A stretch of DNA of 6,107 nt, taken from Bacteroidales bacterium UBA6366 (GTDB lineage: Bacteria > Bacteroidota > Bacteroidia > Bacteroidales > UBA932). The notes below the pieces were generated by a model. The model saw only the letters and a program-made list of their open reading frames with translations. It was not told where the DNA came from and did no database searches. The position numbers were made by a program, and so were the translations under genes. Location of the stretch: contig DJRG01000065.1 in NCBI GenBank assembly GCA_002438845.1, positions 63,371-69,477 on the forward strand, read 5' to 3'. Each line of letters begins with the position of its first letter. Positions within the stretch are counted from its first letter, which is position 1. Below, piece by piece: positions 1 through 6,001 of the stretch.

Positions 1-49
1 GAAAGCCGTTTGTAAGATTCTCATCGTCTGTAATTACTCAGCGCTGTTC

Positions 50-150
50 GTCCGGTAGATTGCGCTCCGACCGGACAAAACGCATGTTTTCTGCATTTTA
101 TCCGGCCAACAATGCTCTCGCTGGACAAACTGTTGAATCAACAGATGGCA
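50..150. repeat. Degenerate tandem array of CCGG-centred palindromes
   Basis: CCGG cores occur at 52-55, 71-74 and 102-105, and a decayed one (CTGG) at 121-124, giving spacings of 19, 31 and 19. Aligned without gaps, 51-100 and 101-150 share 23 of 50 bases, 18 of them in the first 30, so this looks like a diverged 50-bp direct repeat. Arms 50-56 (GTCCGGT) and 70-76 (ACCGGAC) pair perfectly. Arms 71-84 and 92-105 form a 14-bp hairpin with a 7-nt loop. Its two C-A mismatches on the plus strand become G-U pairs in minus-strand RNA. The two stems share bases 71-76, so they are mutually exclusive. The array could be a REP/BIME-like repeat family or a structured RNA. Confidence 0.5.
130..144. repeat. 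15-bp near-perfect palindrome
   Basis: CTGTTGA (130-136) and TCAACAG (138-144) are exact inverted copies around one central base. The site lies where the second unit of the neighbouring array would carry its long hairpin. It could be a remnant of that unit or a dimer-type protein binding site. No adjacent gene start supports an operator role. Confidence 0.4.
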
Positions 151-303
151 AGCTATCAGCAAACAACCTCTTTGGCTGGCAGTGTTGACTTTGGCGTTGG
201 CGCAAAATAACATAATTCAGTTAACAAGGCAGTGCCCTTTTTTAGACTTGGTCCGTACTTGATCCTGGTTGACCCCACTTTACAGGGAATATGCCCGGAA
301 AAC

Positions 304-333
304 AAAAAAGCCCACATCGCTGCGGACTTTTTT
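304..333 (-). terminator. Rho-independent terminator, minus strand
   Basis: A run of six A plus G (304-310) and a C plus six T (327-333) enclose a GC-rich stem with a TCGC loop on the plus strand (317-320). Positions 311/326 and 314/323 are C-A and A-C mismatches in plus-strand RNA, but G-U wobbles in minus-strand RNA. The hairpin is therefore fully paired only for leftward transcription, and it ends in a six-U tract. It would end the short transcript from the promoter at 414-444 and any read-through from trmD. Confidence 0.8.
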
Positions 334-340
334 CGGTTAG

Positions 341-376
341 TTAGTAGTGTATTACCTTATTTTGAAAGAAGGTCAT
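341..376 (-). CDS. Possible 11-residue leader peptide or tiny ORF
   Basis: Within the candidate short transcript, ATG at 376-374 opens a frame reading MTFFQNKVIHY and stops at TAA (343-341), 7 nt before the terminator hairpin. The position, between a promoter and a terminator, is what a leader peptide would show. The Phe pair and the His-Tyr end could suit an amino-acid-responsive attenuator. There is no Shine-Dalgarno, no clear antiterminator and no regulated gene in view. A chance frame of this length is quite likely. Confidence 0.12.
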   Translation of the reverse strand: MTFFQNKVIHY

Positions 377-413
377 AGTCGTTAGAGTGTGATATACTCT
401 CACTTTTGTGTTG

Positions 414-444
414 CAAAAGTAATCAAAAAAACGTTTAAGTCAAG
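414..444 (-). promoter_or_regulatory. Bacteroidota sigma-type promoter, minus strand
   Basis: Read on the minus strand, CTTG (444-441), exactly 19 bases, then TACTTTTG (421-414) fits the Bacteroidota pattern TTTG-N19-TAnnTTTG with one mismatch. It points left, away from trmD, toward the short unit ending at 304. Its -7 box lies in a 7-bp inverted repeat (402-408 with 414-420, 5-base loop), which could be an operator or coincidence. The spacer overlaps one arm of the trmD terminator candidate. Confidence 0.55.
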
Positions 445-473
445 CCTTTTTGCGGAAAAGTTTTAAACGTTTT
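428..473 (-). terminator. Candidate terminator of trmD
   Basis: A perfect 11-bp inverted repeat (428-438 with 463-473) lies 10 bases past the trmD stop in the leftward direction. An inner CTTTT/AAAAG pair (446-450 with 456-460) allows a nested hairpin. In minus-strand RNA the outer arm ends in a run of seven U. The stem is AT-rich, so it may be leaky. The stronger GC-rich terminator at 304-333 would catch read-through. Confidence 0.5.
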
Positions 474-483
474 ACGTTGATAA

Positions 484-1182
484 CTATCTTTTACGTTGAC
501 TATCAACGTCTTCCAGCAGTTCCGGCCTGAGACGTTTTGTCCGCTCCAGAGCCTGTTCGTCCTGCCATTCCCGGATCAGCTTAGGATTTCCGCTCAACAG
601 GACCTCGGGAACCTTCCAGCCTTTGTAGTCGGCTGGCCTGGTGTAGACGGGAGGGGAGAGGAGGCCGTCCTGGAAACTGTCGCTGAGGGCTGAGGTCTCA
701 TCGCTCAACGCCCCCGGAATCAGCCTCACGATGGAGTCCGCCAGGAGTGCGGCCGGAATCTCGCCGCCGCTGACCACATAGTCGCCCACGGAGATCTCCC
801 TGGTCACCAGATGCTCACGGATCCTGTGGTCTATTCCTTTATAATGGCCGCAGAGGAGGATCAGGTTCTTCTTCAGGGAAAGCTCATTGGATATTCCTTG
901 AGTCAGACGCTCGCCGTCAGGGGACATGTAGATGACTTCGTCATATTCCCGCTCAGCTTTCAGCTCGTCTATCATTTTCTCCACCGGCTCTATCATCATC
1001 ACCATGCCGGCGTCGCCGCCGTAGCAGTAGTCATCCACCGTGGCGCGCGGGCCGAGGCCATATTTCCGGATGTTGTGTACGTGTATTTCGACCAGACCTT
1101 TCTTGATCGCCCGCCCCACTATGGAGTGGCTCAGAGGACTTTCCAGAAGTTCCGGAACGACTGTAAGAATGTCAATTCGCAT
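484..1182 (-). CDS. trmD: tRNA (guanine-N1)-methyltransferase TrmD
   Basis: TrmD transfers a methyl group from S-adenosylmethionine to N1 of G37 in tRNAs with G36, which prevents +1 frameshifting. The enzyme is a cytosolic homodimer of the SPOUT class. The 232-residue product is close to family length and starts MRIDILTVVPE, the conserved first strand, which fixes the ATG. Visible motifs are YGGDAGM (54-60), SPDG (87-90), LLCGHYKGIDHRI (109-121) and SVGDYVVSGGEIPA (131-144), together forming the trefoil-knot cofactor site. Arg153 and Asp168 (in DSF) align with E. coli Arg154 and catalytic Asp169. PPVYTRP (177-183) and LLSGNP (195-200) follow. Asp57 replaces the commoner Gly, at a position I recall as variable in Bacteroidota. 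The gene stands alone here, not in the rpsP-rimM-trmD-rplS order common elsewhere, and is divergent from the DUF349 gene. Identification is near certain. Confidence 0.97.
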   Translation of the reverse strand: MRIDILTVVPELLESPLSHSIVGRAIKKGLVEIHVHNIRKYGLGPRATVDDYCYGGDAGMVMMIEPVEKMIDELKAEREYDEVIYMSPDGERLTQGISNELSLKKNLILLCGHYKGIDHRIREHLVTREISVGDYVVSGGEIPAALLADSIVRLIPGALSDETSALSDSFQDGLLSPPVYTRPADYKGWKVPEVLLSGNPKLIREWQDEQALERTKRLRPELLEDVDSQRKR

Positions 1183-1204
1183 AGAATATTGTTTTTCCTT
1201 TTTG

Positions 1205-1212
1205 CAAAAATA
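1205..1212 (-). promoter_or_regulatory. Candidate -7 box for trmD
   Basis: On the minus strand 1212-1205 reads TATTTTTG, a full match to TAnnTTTG. Transcription would start near 1201, leaving a leader of roughly 20 nt before the trmD ATG. The position 19 bases upstream is CCTA, not TTTG, so the -33 element is missing or unusual. The surrounding DNA is strongly AT-rich, which makes chance matches more likely. Confidence 0.4.
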
Positions 1213-1235
1213 GGCTTTTTAATTGTTTTTTTAGG

Positions 1236-1243
1236 TATATTTG
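1236..1243 (+). promoter_or_regulatory. Candidate -7 box for the DUF349-yidC operon
   Basis: TATATTTG at 1236-1243 fully matches TAnnTTTG. Initiation would fall near 1247, about 30 nt before the ATG at 1279. The expected -33 position (1213-1216) is GGCT, so that element is not conserved. It faces away from the trmD -7 box 23 bp to the left, and each promoter's upstream part overlaps the other's core. Confidence 0.4.
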
Positions 1244-1278
1244 CGGATAAGTAGAAACTCTTATAATTTAACTGCTTT

Positions 1279-3240
1279 ATGAGTGAAGGTAATATTCCTG
1301 AGGTTAACCAGACCCCAGATGTAGAGGAAGCTCCAAAGGCTCTCAATGAGAATGTAGAAAATGCTGAGGCGCGGGAAATGGCCGCCCAGGCCGCCCGGGC
1401 CGCCCAAGCCGCCCAGGAAGTCCCACAGGAGGTGGTTGACGTGAATGTCGGTGAGGAAGGAGCCGCCCAGGAAGAGGAAGGCGGTGAGATCCCGGCTGAT
1501 CTCGGCAGCCTTTCTCTGGCTGAGTTGTCGGACATGTTCGACAAACTTTCCCAGGCCGACGACAGGATGAAGAGGTACAAGGAGGCCGAGGCCATCAAGT
1601 CCGCTTTCTACAAGAAGCTCTCAAAGGAGAAGGCTGAGGCCGGTCTTGGAGCGAAGGTCGATGAGCCGTCTTCAAGGGAGGATGTGATCGAGGAGGTCGC
1701 TCCTGAGGCTCAGACCGAGGAAGTGAAGGACAATCCGTTCGAGGCAATGGAGACCGCTTTCAAGGGTGTCTATGCCAACTATAAGAAAGAACGCGCTGAA
1801 TATAACCGCCAGCAGGATGCGCAGAGGGAGGAGAACTTCGCCCAGAAGCAGGCAGTGATCGAGGATCTTAAGAACCTCGTGGAGAAACAGGAGGACGTGA
1901 ACTCCACATTCCCGGCCTTCCGTGAGCTCCAGAACCGCTGGAGGGAGATCGGTCCGGTTCCGGCCACGAAGTTCCGTGACCTGAACGACACCTATCAGTT
2001 CTATGTCGAGAAATTCTACGACATGGTGAAGATCAACCGTGACCTAAGGGATCTCGATTTCAAGAAGAATCTTGAGGCGAAGGAAGGATTCTGCGAGGCC
2101 GCTGAGAAACTCTCCGAGAACGAGAATGTCGTCGAGTCTTTCCGCGAGCTCCAGAAGCTTCACGAGCAGTGGAAGGAGTTCGGCCCTGTGGCGAAGGAGT
2201 ACCGTGATTCCATCTGGGACCGTTTCAAGGCCGCCACAGCCGTCATAAACAAGAAATATCAGGCCTATTTCGAAGGCCAGAAAGAGAAACAGCAGGAGAA
2301 TCTGGCCGAGAAGACCAAACTTTGCGAGCAGGTTGAGGCCATCGCCGGGAAGGAGGTGAAGTCTTCCAACGAGTGGAACACTCTTTCCAACGAGATAGAG
2401 GAGATCCAGAAGACTTGGAGGACCATCGGATTCGCCACCAAGAAGGAGAACCAGAAGATCTACGACCGTTTCCGCGCTGCCTGCGACAAGTTCTTTACCC
2501 GCAAGAGGGAATATTACACTCAGTTCAAGGACTCGATGAACGAGAACATGGAGAAGAAGCTCTCCCTGATCGAGCAGGCCGAGGCCCTGAAGGACAGCAA
2601 GGAGTGGAAGAAGACCACAGAGGCCCTCATCGCGTTGCAGAAGCAGTGGAAGGAGATCGGGGCTGTGCCTCGCAAGAAGTCCGAGCAGCTCTGGAAGCGT
2701 TTCCGCGCCGCCTGCGACGAGTTCTTCAACGAGCGCGACAAGAACGCCAAGCCGGAGAACGACTTCCACGGCAACCTCAAGGCCAAGAAGGCTCTTATCG
2801 AAGAGATTAATGAATATGTCCTCTCAGGCGACGCTGCGGCTGACCGTGAGGCGGCCCGCTCCTTCGTCGAGAAGTGGCAGGGAATAGGCTTTGTTCCGTT
2901 CAAGGAGAAGGATGCAGTCCAGGCAGCCTACACCGAGGCCATGCAGGCCAAATTCCCTGATTTCTCTCTGAGGGCTCCGAGACAGGGTTCAGGCAACGGC
3001 GGCAGGAACGGAGGATTCTCCAGGAAACCGCTCAGTGAGAAGGATCGTCTTGTGCAGCAGTATAATAAGCTTCAGCAGGACATTGACACCTACGAGAACA
3101 ACATTGGCTTCTTCTCGTCATCGAAGAACTCCGCACCTCTGATCCAGAAGATGCAGGAGAGAATCGATGCCGCAAAGCAGGAGTTGAAGGATCTTGAGGC
3201 AAAGATCCGCAAGGCAGAGGAGAGCGAAGAAGAGAAGTAA
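1279..3240 (+). CDS. DUF349 repeat protein, coiled-coil rich, function unknown
   Basis: This 653-residue, highly charged, mostly helical protein is built from five DUF349-type repeats, each marked by a W-x-x-(I/F)-G core at Trp221, 298, 380, 457 and 533 (spacing 77, 82, 77, 76). Repeats three and four share the phrase RFRAACD-(K/E)-FF (398-406 and 475-483). The fifth is partial. The first 75 residues are acidic and low-complexity with an Ala-Ala-Gln run at 35-46. Residues 75-120 form a predicted helical segment. A Gly/Arg-rich linker (568-582) leads to a C-terminal coiled coil (583-653). There is no signal peptide or membrane segment, so it is probably cytoplasmic. Such long DUF349 proteins are typical of Bacteroidota, and no biochemical role is established. 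The stop lies 6 bp before yidC, so the two genes are very probably one operon. No Shine-Dalgarno precedes the start. Confidence 0.9.
   Translation: MSEGNIPEVNQTPDVEEAPKALNENVENAEAREMAAQAARAAQAAQEVPQEVVDVNVGEEGAAQEEEGGEIPADLGSLSLAELSDMFDKLSQADDRMKRYKEAEAIKSAFYKKLSKEKAEAGLGAKVDEPSSREDVIEEVAPEAQTEEVKDNPFEAMETAFKGVYANYKKERAEYNRQQDAQREENFAQKQAVIEDLKNLVEKQEDVNSTFPAFRELQNRWREIGPVPATKFRDLNDTYQFYVEKFYDMVKINRDLRDLDFKKNLEAKEGFCEAAEKLSENENVVESFRELQKLHEQWKEFGPVAKEYRDSIWDRFKAATAVINKKYQAYFEGQKEKQQENLAEKTKLCEQVEAIAGKEVKSSNEWNTLSNEIEEIQKTWRTIGFATKKENQKIYDRFRAACDKFFTRKREYYTQFKDSMNENMEKKLSLIEQAEALKDSKEWKKTTEALIALQKQWKEIGAVPRKKSEQLWKRFRAACDEFFNERDKNAKPENDFHGNLKAKKALIEEINEYVLSGDAAADREAARSFVEKWQGIGFVPFKEKDAVQAAYTEAMQAKFPDFSLRAPRQGSGNGGRNGGFSRKPLSEKDRLVQQYNKLQQDIDTYENNIGFFSSSKNSAPLIQKMQERIDAAKQELKDLEAKIRKAEESEEEK
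1381..1416 (+). repeat. In-frame 9-bp tandem repeat, four copies
   Basis: Four consecutive 9-mers of the form GCCGCC(C)(A/G)(G/A) encode Ala-Ala-Gln/Arg (residues 35-46: AAQ AAR AAQ AAQ). A fifth copy, GCCGCCCAG, sits in frame at 1462-1470. The unit is a multiple of three, so slippage would change the linker length without breaking the frame. Confidence 0.85.
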
Positions 3241-3246
3241 TCAGGA

Positions 3247-5115
3247 ATGGATAAGAACACAATCACAGGTATTGTCCTGATAGGCTTGCTCCTGTTCGGC
3301 TTTACCTTCTATCAGAACAAACAGTATCAGAAACAGGCCGCCTATCAGGCACAGTTGGATTCCATAGCGCTGGTAAAGCAGATGCAGGCCGACTCGATAG
3401 CCGCCGCGGAGGCGGCGCAGAGACTGTCCTCAGACACGACATCTATAGCCCAGGCAGCCGCTCCGGTGAGCATCTACAAGGATTCCCTGCTAGAGGTTGC
3501 CCACAGCGGAGAGGCTCAGATCGTCACCTTGTCCAACGACAAGTTCGAGGTGGCCTTCACAACGAAAGGCGCCCAGCCATATTCGGTGAAACTGAAAGAT
3601 TATAGCGCTTACGGCGGAGACGAACTTTATCTCTTCAAGCCGGAGATGAGCCGCTACGATATTCAGGTCTATGCCGGGGAGACGATCAACACGGCTGATT
3701 TCAACTTTGTTGTCGCCGAGAAGACCGACACCTCGCTTGCGATGCGCCTTCCGTTCGCCGGTGGCGGCTACATCGAACAGAGGTACACGATCGCCGAGGG
3801 AGCATATTCGGTGAAGAACTATCTCTCGTTCGTGGGGATGGAGAATGTCATTCCTAAGAATGTGTTCTCTTTCGATGTGGACTATTTCGTGACCATGCCG
3901 AGGATGGAGAAGGGGTACAAGGGTGAGGTTCAGTACTCCAAACTTGACTACTATTTCAGCGGCGAGAAGAAGCCTGAGGCCATCGCCAAGGGACGCAACG
4001 CTCAGAAGCGTGTCGATGCCAGGGTGTCCTGGTTCGCTTTCCAGCAGCAGTTCTTCTCGGCGATCATGAGGGCTCCTCAGGAGTTCGCGTCGGCTGATTT
4101 CGCCCTGAACTATTTCGCGGAGGACGACGAGAGCCACAACCTGATGACAGGCGAGGCGCGTCTGAGGATGGATTTCCAACCTGGACAGCATGCGACCGTG
4201 GTTCCGTTTGAGTTCTACTTCGGCCCTAACCACTTCAGAACCTTGAAGTCATACGACCAGAAGTACGAGAAGATCATTCCTCTGGGAGGTTGGCTCGTGG
4301 GTTGGTTCACCAGATTCGTGATCATCCCTCTGTTCGACTTCCTGCATAAGTTCATCTCCAACTTCGGAATCATCATCCTTCTGATGACCATATTCATCAA
4401 GATTGTCGTGCTTCCGTTCGCCTATAAGTCGTACTCCTCTTCAGCCAAGATGCAGGCCATCAAGCCTGAGATCGACAAGCTGAGCCAGAAGTACCCTAAG
4501 CAGGAGGACGCCCTCAAGAAGCAGCAGGCTCAGATGGATCTTTACAAGAGGGCCGGAATCAGTCCGATGGGCGGATGTCTGCCGATGCTTCTCCAGTTCC
4601 CGATCCTGTGGGCGATGTTCCGCTTCTTCCCGGCTTCCATCGAGCTGCGCCAGCAGTCTTTCCTGTGGGCCGATGACTTGAGTGCCTACGATTCGATCAT
4701 TGATTTCGGCACGAGGATTCCGCTTATCGGCGACCACCTTTCATTGTTCGCCTTGCTGATGGCCGTGTCCATGTTCTTCTATTCGAAGATCACGACCGCG
4801 TCCCAGCCGGGAGCGGATGATCCTCAGATGGCTTCGATGCGCTTCATGAGCGTGTGGATGATGCCTATCATGATGTTCTTCATCTGTAACAGCCTTTCCG
4901 CCGGTTTGAGCTACTACTACCTGCTATCCAACCTCATTACGATGCTTGAGACCTGGGTGATCAGGAAGTGGTTCGTGAATCCGGACGAGATCCGCGCCAA
5001 ACTGAAGGCCACCGAGGGCAAGAAGATGCCGAAGAGCAAGTGGCAGCAGCGCCTTGAGGAGGCTCAAAGGATGCAGGCCCAGATGCAGAGGGAGCAGCAG
5101 AAAGGTCGCCGCTAA
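3247..5115 (+). CDS. yidC: Membrane protein insertase YidC
   Basis: YidC inserts and folds inner-membrane proteins, alone or with SecYEG. The 622-residue product has the Gram-negative layout. An N-terminal anchor (about 7-22) is followed by a Ser/Ala/Gln-rich tether (23-75), a large periplasmic beta domain (about 80-340), and the conserved five-helix core. That core includes FGIIILLMTIFIKIVVLP (373-390), the cytoplasmic helical hairpin (about 397-435), SPMGGCLPMLLQFPILWAMF (439-458), a helix near 497-515 and SLSAGLSYYYLLSNL (549-563). The tail (573-622) is Lys/Arg/Gln-rich and may contact ribosomes. Lys385 sits where E. coli has the groove Arg366; both are basic, and Lys is what I recall for Bacteroidota. 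The ATG follows the upstream stop by 6 bp, with AGGA directly abutting it, too close for a normal Shine-Dalgarno. Translational coupling is likely. Confidence 0.97.
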   Translation: MDKNTITGIVLIGLLLFGFTFYQNKQYQKQAAYQAQLDSIALVKQMQADSIAAAEAAQRLSSDTTSIAQAAAPVSIYKDSLLEVAHSGEAQIVTLSNDKFEVAFTTKGAQPYSVKLKDYSAYGGDELYLFKPEMSRYDIQVYAGETINTADFNFVVAEKTDTSLAMRLPFAGGGYIEQRYTIAEGAYSVKNYLSFVGMENVIPKNVFSFDVDYFVTMPRMEKGYKGEVQYSKLDYYFSGEKKPEAIAKGRNAQKRVDARVSWFAFQQQFFSAIMRAPQEFASADFALNYFAEDDESHNLMTGEARLRMDFQPGQHATVVPFEFYFGPNHFRTLKSYDQKYEKIIPLGGWLVGWFTRFVIIPLFDFLHKFISNFGIIILLMTIFIKIVVLPFAYKSYSSSAKMQAIKPEIDKLSQKYPKQEDALKKQQAQMDLYKRAGISPMGGCLPMLLQFPILWAMFRFFPASIELRQQSFLWADDLSAYDSIIDFGTRIPLIGDHLSLFALLMAVSMFFYSKITTASQPGADDPQMASMRFMSVWMMPIMMFFICNSLSAGLSYYYLLSNLITMLETWVIRKWFVNPDEIRAKLKATEGKKMPKSKWQQRLEEAQRMQAQMQREQQKGRR

Positions 5116-5145
5116 TCCTGCTCAATGAATATTCAGAATATTGAG

Positions 5146-5256
5146 ATGTTGTTCTTAAGTGTTTCTTCGGAAGTTAGACTTTTTCTTGCCGATGGGCTTC
5201 GAATCATTTCGATTGTTCACTGCGGATTGAGATGAGGCTTGTCTTAAGAACGACAT
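5146..5256. repeat. 111-bp fold-back element with 14-bp arms
   Basis: Arms 5146-5159 and 5243-5256 are inverted copies with a single mismatch, including nine perfect pairs around CTTAAG. The interior contains a short plus-strand hairpin closed by a C(UUCG)G tetraloop (stem 5161-5165 with 5170-5174) and a weaker AATC/GATT stem (5202-5205 with 5211-5214). I see no flanking target duplication and no T-tract typical of a terminator. It could be a MITE-like element or a structured RNA in the yidC-yggS gap. Confidence 0.45.
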
Positions 5257-5302
5257 TTTCAAGTAATAAGATTTTTGAGATTCCGGTAAGTCCATTATTA
5301 GA

Positions 5303-5968
5303 ATGATTGAAGAGAATCTGAACAATATCAAAAAGGAACTGCCATCAGGGGTGAAACTGGTGGCAGTTTCCAAATTCCACCCGTTCTCGGACATCCTGAC
5401 CGCCTATCAGGCCGGCCAACGCCGTTTCGGTGAGAACCGTCCTCAGGAGTTCGCCGCCAAGGCCCTCCAGCTTCCGCAGGACATCGAGTGGCATTTCATC
5501 GGCCACCTCCAGACCAACAAACTGAAACTGGTTCTGCCATACGCCGCTTTGGTAGAATCTGTCGATTCCCGCCACCTGCTGGATCTCATAGACAACTGGG
5601 CCTCGGTAAACTCCCGCACCGTCAATGTTCTGCTTGAACTCCACCTCGGCGCCGAACTCACCAAAGGCGGCTTGACCGAGCAGGAGATCGAGTCAATCCT
5701 TGATGAATATGCCAGCGGACGTTCCTATCAGCATGTCCGCATCCATGGCCTGATGGGCATGGCCACCCACACCGATGACGTGACTGTGGTAGAGTCCGAT
5801 TTCGCTCGCATCCAGTCCTTCAAACAACGTCTGGATGCCCGCTACCCCCAACTGCCGGATTTCACCGAACTCTCAATCGGCATGTCCCACGACTGGCCCC
5901 TCGCCATCCTCCACGGCGCCACCATCGTCCGTATCGGCACCTCCATCTTCGGCCCGCGCCAGTACTGA
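5303..5968 (+). CDS. YggS/COG0325-family PLP-binding protein
   Basis: This family (YggS in E. coli, PLPBP in humans) binds pyridoxal 5'-phosphate and maintains PLP and amino-acid homeostasis; no catalytic activity is known. The 221 residues match the usual single alanine-racemase-like TIM barrel. AVSK (21-24) supplies the Schiff-base Lys24. GENR (43-46), WHFIGHLQTNK (63-73), SVDS (86-89), GLMGMAT (149-155), SIGMSHDW (191-198) and VRIGTSIFG (209-217) follow in order, the last two forming the phosphate-binding end. Lys121 in TKGG aligns with a conserved Lys of E. coli YggS (SKSG). The ATG gives the normal N-terminus. No Shine-Dalgarno or clear promoter is seen; a poor TAnnTTTG-like GATTTTTG lies at about 5270. 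The 187-bp gap leaves co-transcription with yidC open. No convincing terminator follows; a palindrome array starts 33 bp later. Confidence 0.95.
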   Translation: MIEENLNNIKKELPSGVKLVAVSKFHPFSDILTAYQAGQRRFGENRPQEFAAKALQLPQDIEWHFIGHLQTNKLKLVLPYAALVESVDSRHLLDLIDNWASVNSRTVNVLLELHLGAELTKGGLTEQEIESILDEYASGRSYQHVRIHGLMGMATHTDDVTVVESDFARIQSFKQRLDARYPQLPDFTELSIGMSHDWPLAILHGATIVRIGTSIFGPRQY

Positions 5969-6001
5969 GTTACCTCTCCAGTTATCCCCTAAGCCATTTT
6001 C

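Larger units (their letters stand above)
1..303. other. Non-coding stretch at left edge
   Basis: I see no credible protein gene in these 303 bases. The stretch contains, left to right, a degenerate palindrome array (about 50-150), a 15-bp palindrome (130-144), three TTGGC words (172-201), an AT-rich patch (202-225) and an insertion-sequence-end-like segment (245-285). The longest minus-strand open frame I found (34-213, 59 codons) is Cys-rich, lies across the palindromes and resembles no family I know. It was not called as a gene. Confidence 0.6.
304..410 (-). ncRNA. Candidate short transcript (small RNA or leader)
   Basis: A Bacteroidota-type promoter (414-444) would start RNA near 410, and a strong minus-strand terminator ends at 304, giving about 105 nt with no gene of normal size. 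Visible local stems are AGAGT/ACTCT (384-388 with 396-400) and ACCTT/AAGGT around the candidate start codon at 374-376. No gene start follows within the 303 bases to the left edge, so it is either a stand-alone small RNA or the leader of something further left. I do not recognise it as a named RNA family. Confidence 0.3.

Noticed and set aside
34..213. 59-codon open frame on the minus strand (ATG at 213, TAA at 36-34)
   Set aside because: It runs across the palindrome array and the 50-bp direct repeat in different frames, is Cys-rich, and matches no family I know. It is most likely a chance frame.
226..243. Possible plus-strand terminator (AAGGC, loop AGT, GCCCTT, then T-run)
   Set aside because: The stem is five pairs with a bulge and a 3-nt loop, and no plus-strand gene ends upstream within view.
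2044..2769. 241-codon frame antisense to the DUF349 gene
   Set aside because: The Leu/Val/Glu-rich translation is the mirror of Glu/Lys/Gln codons in the real gene. No family signature is present and the sense gene is certain.
3490..4233. 247-codon frame antisense to yidC
   Set aside because: It overlaps the periplasmic domain of a clear yidC and has no recognisable domain; a shadow of codon bias.
5121..5145. CTCAAT/ATTGAG hairpin just after yidC as a terminator
   Set aside because: The stem is only six AT-rich pairs with a 13-nt loop and no following T-tract.
5195..5206. TTCGAATC, resembling a tRNA T-loop
   Set aside because: No acceptor, D or anticodon stem can be placed around it on either strand, so it is not a tRNA.
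5155..5394. 79-codon minus-strand frame across the yidC-yggS gap and the yggS start
   Set aside because: Its first part is antisense to yggS and the rest lies in the fold-back element. The Lys/Ser/Asn-rich composition is not informative.
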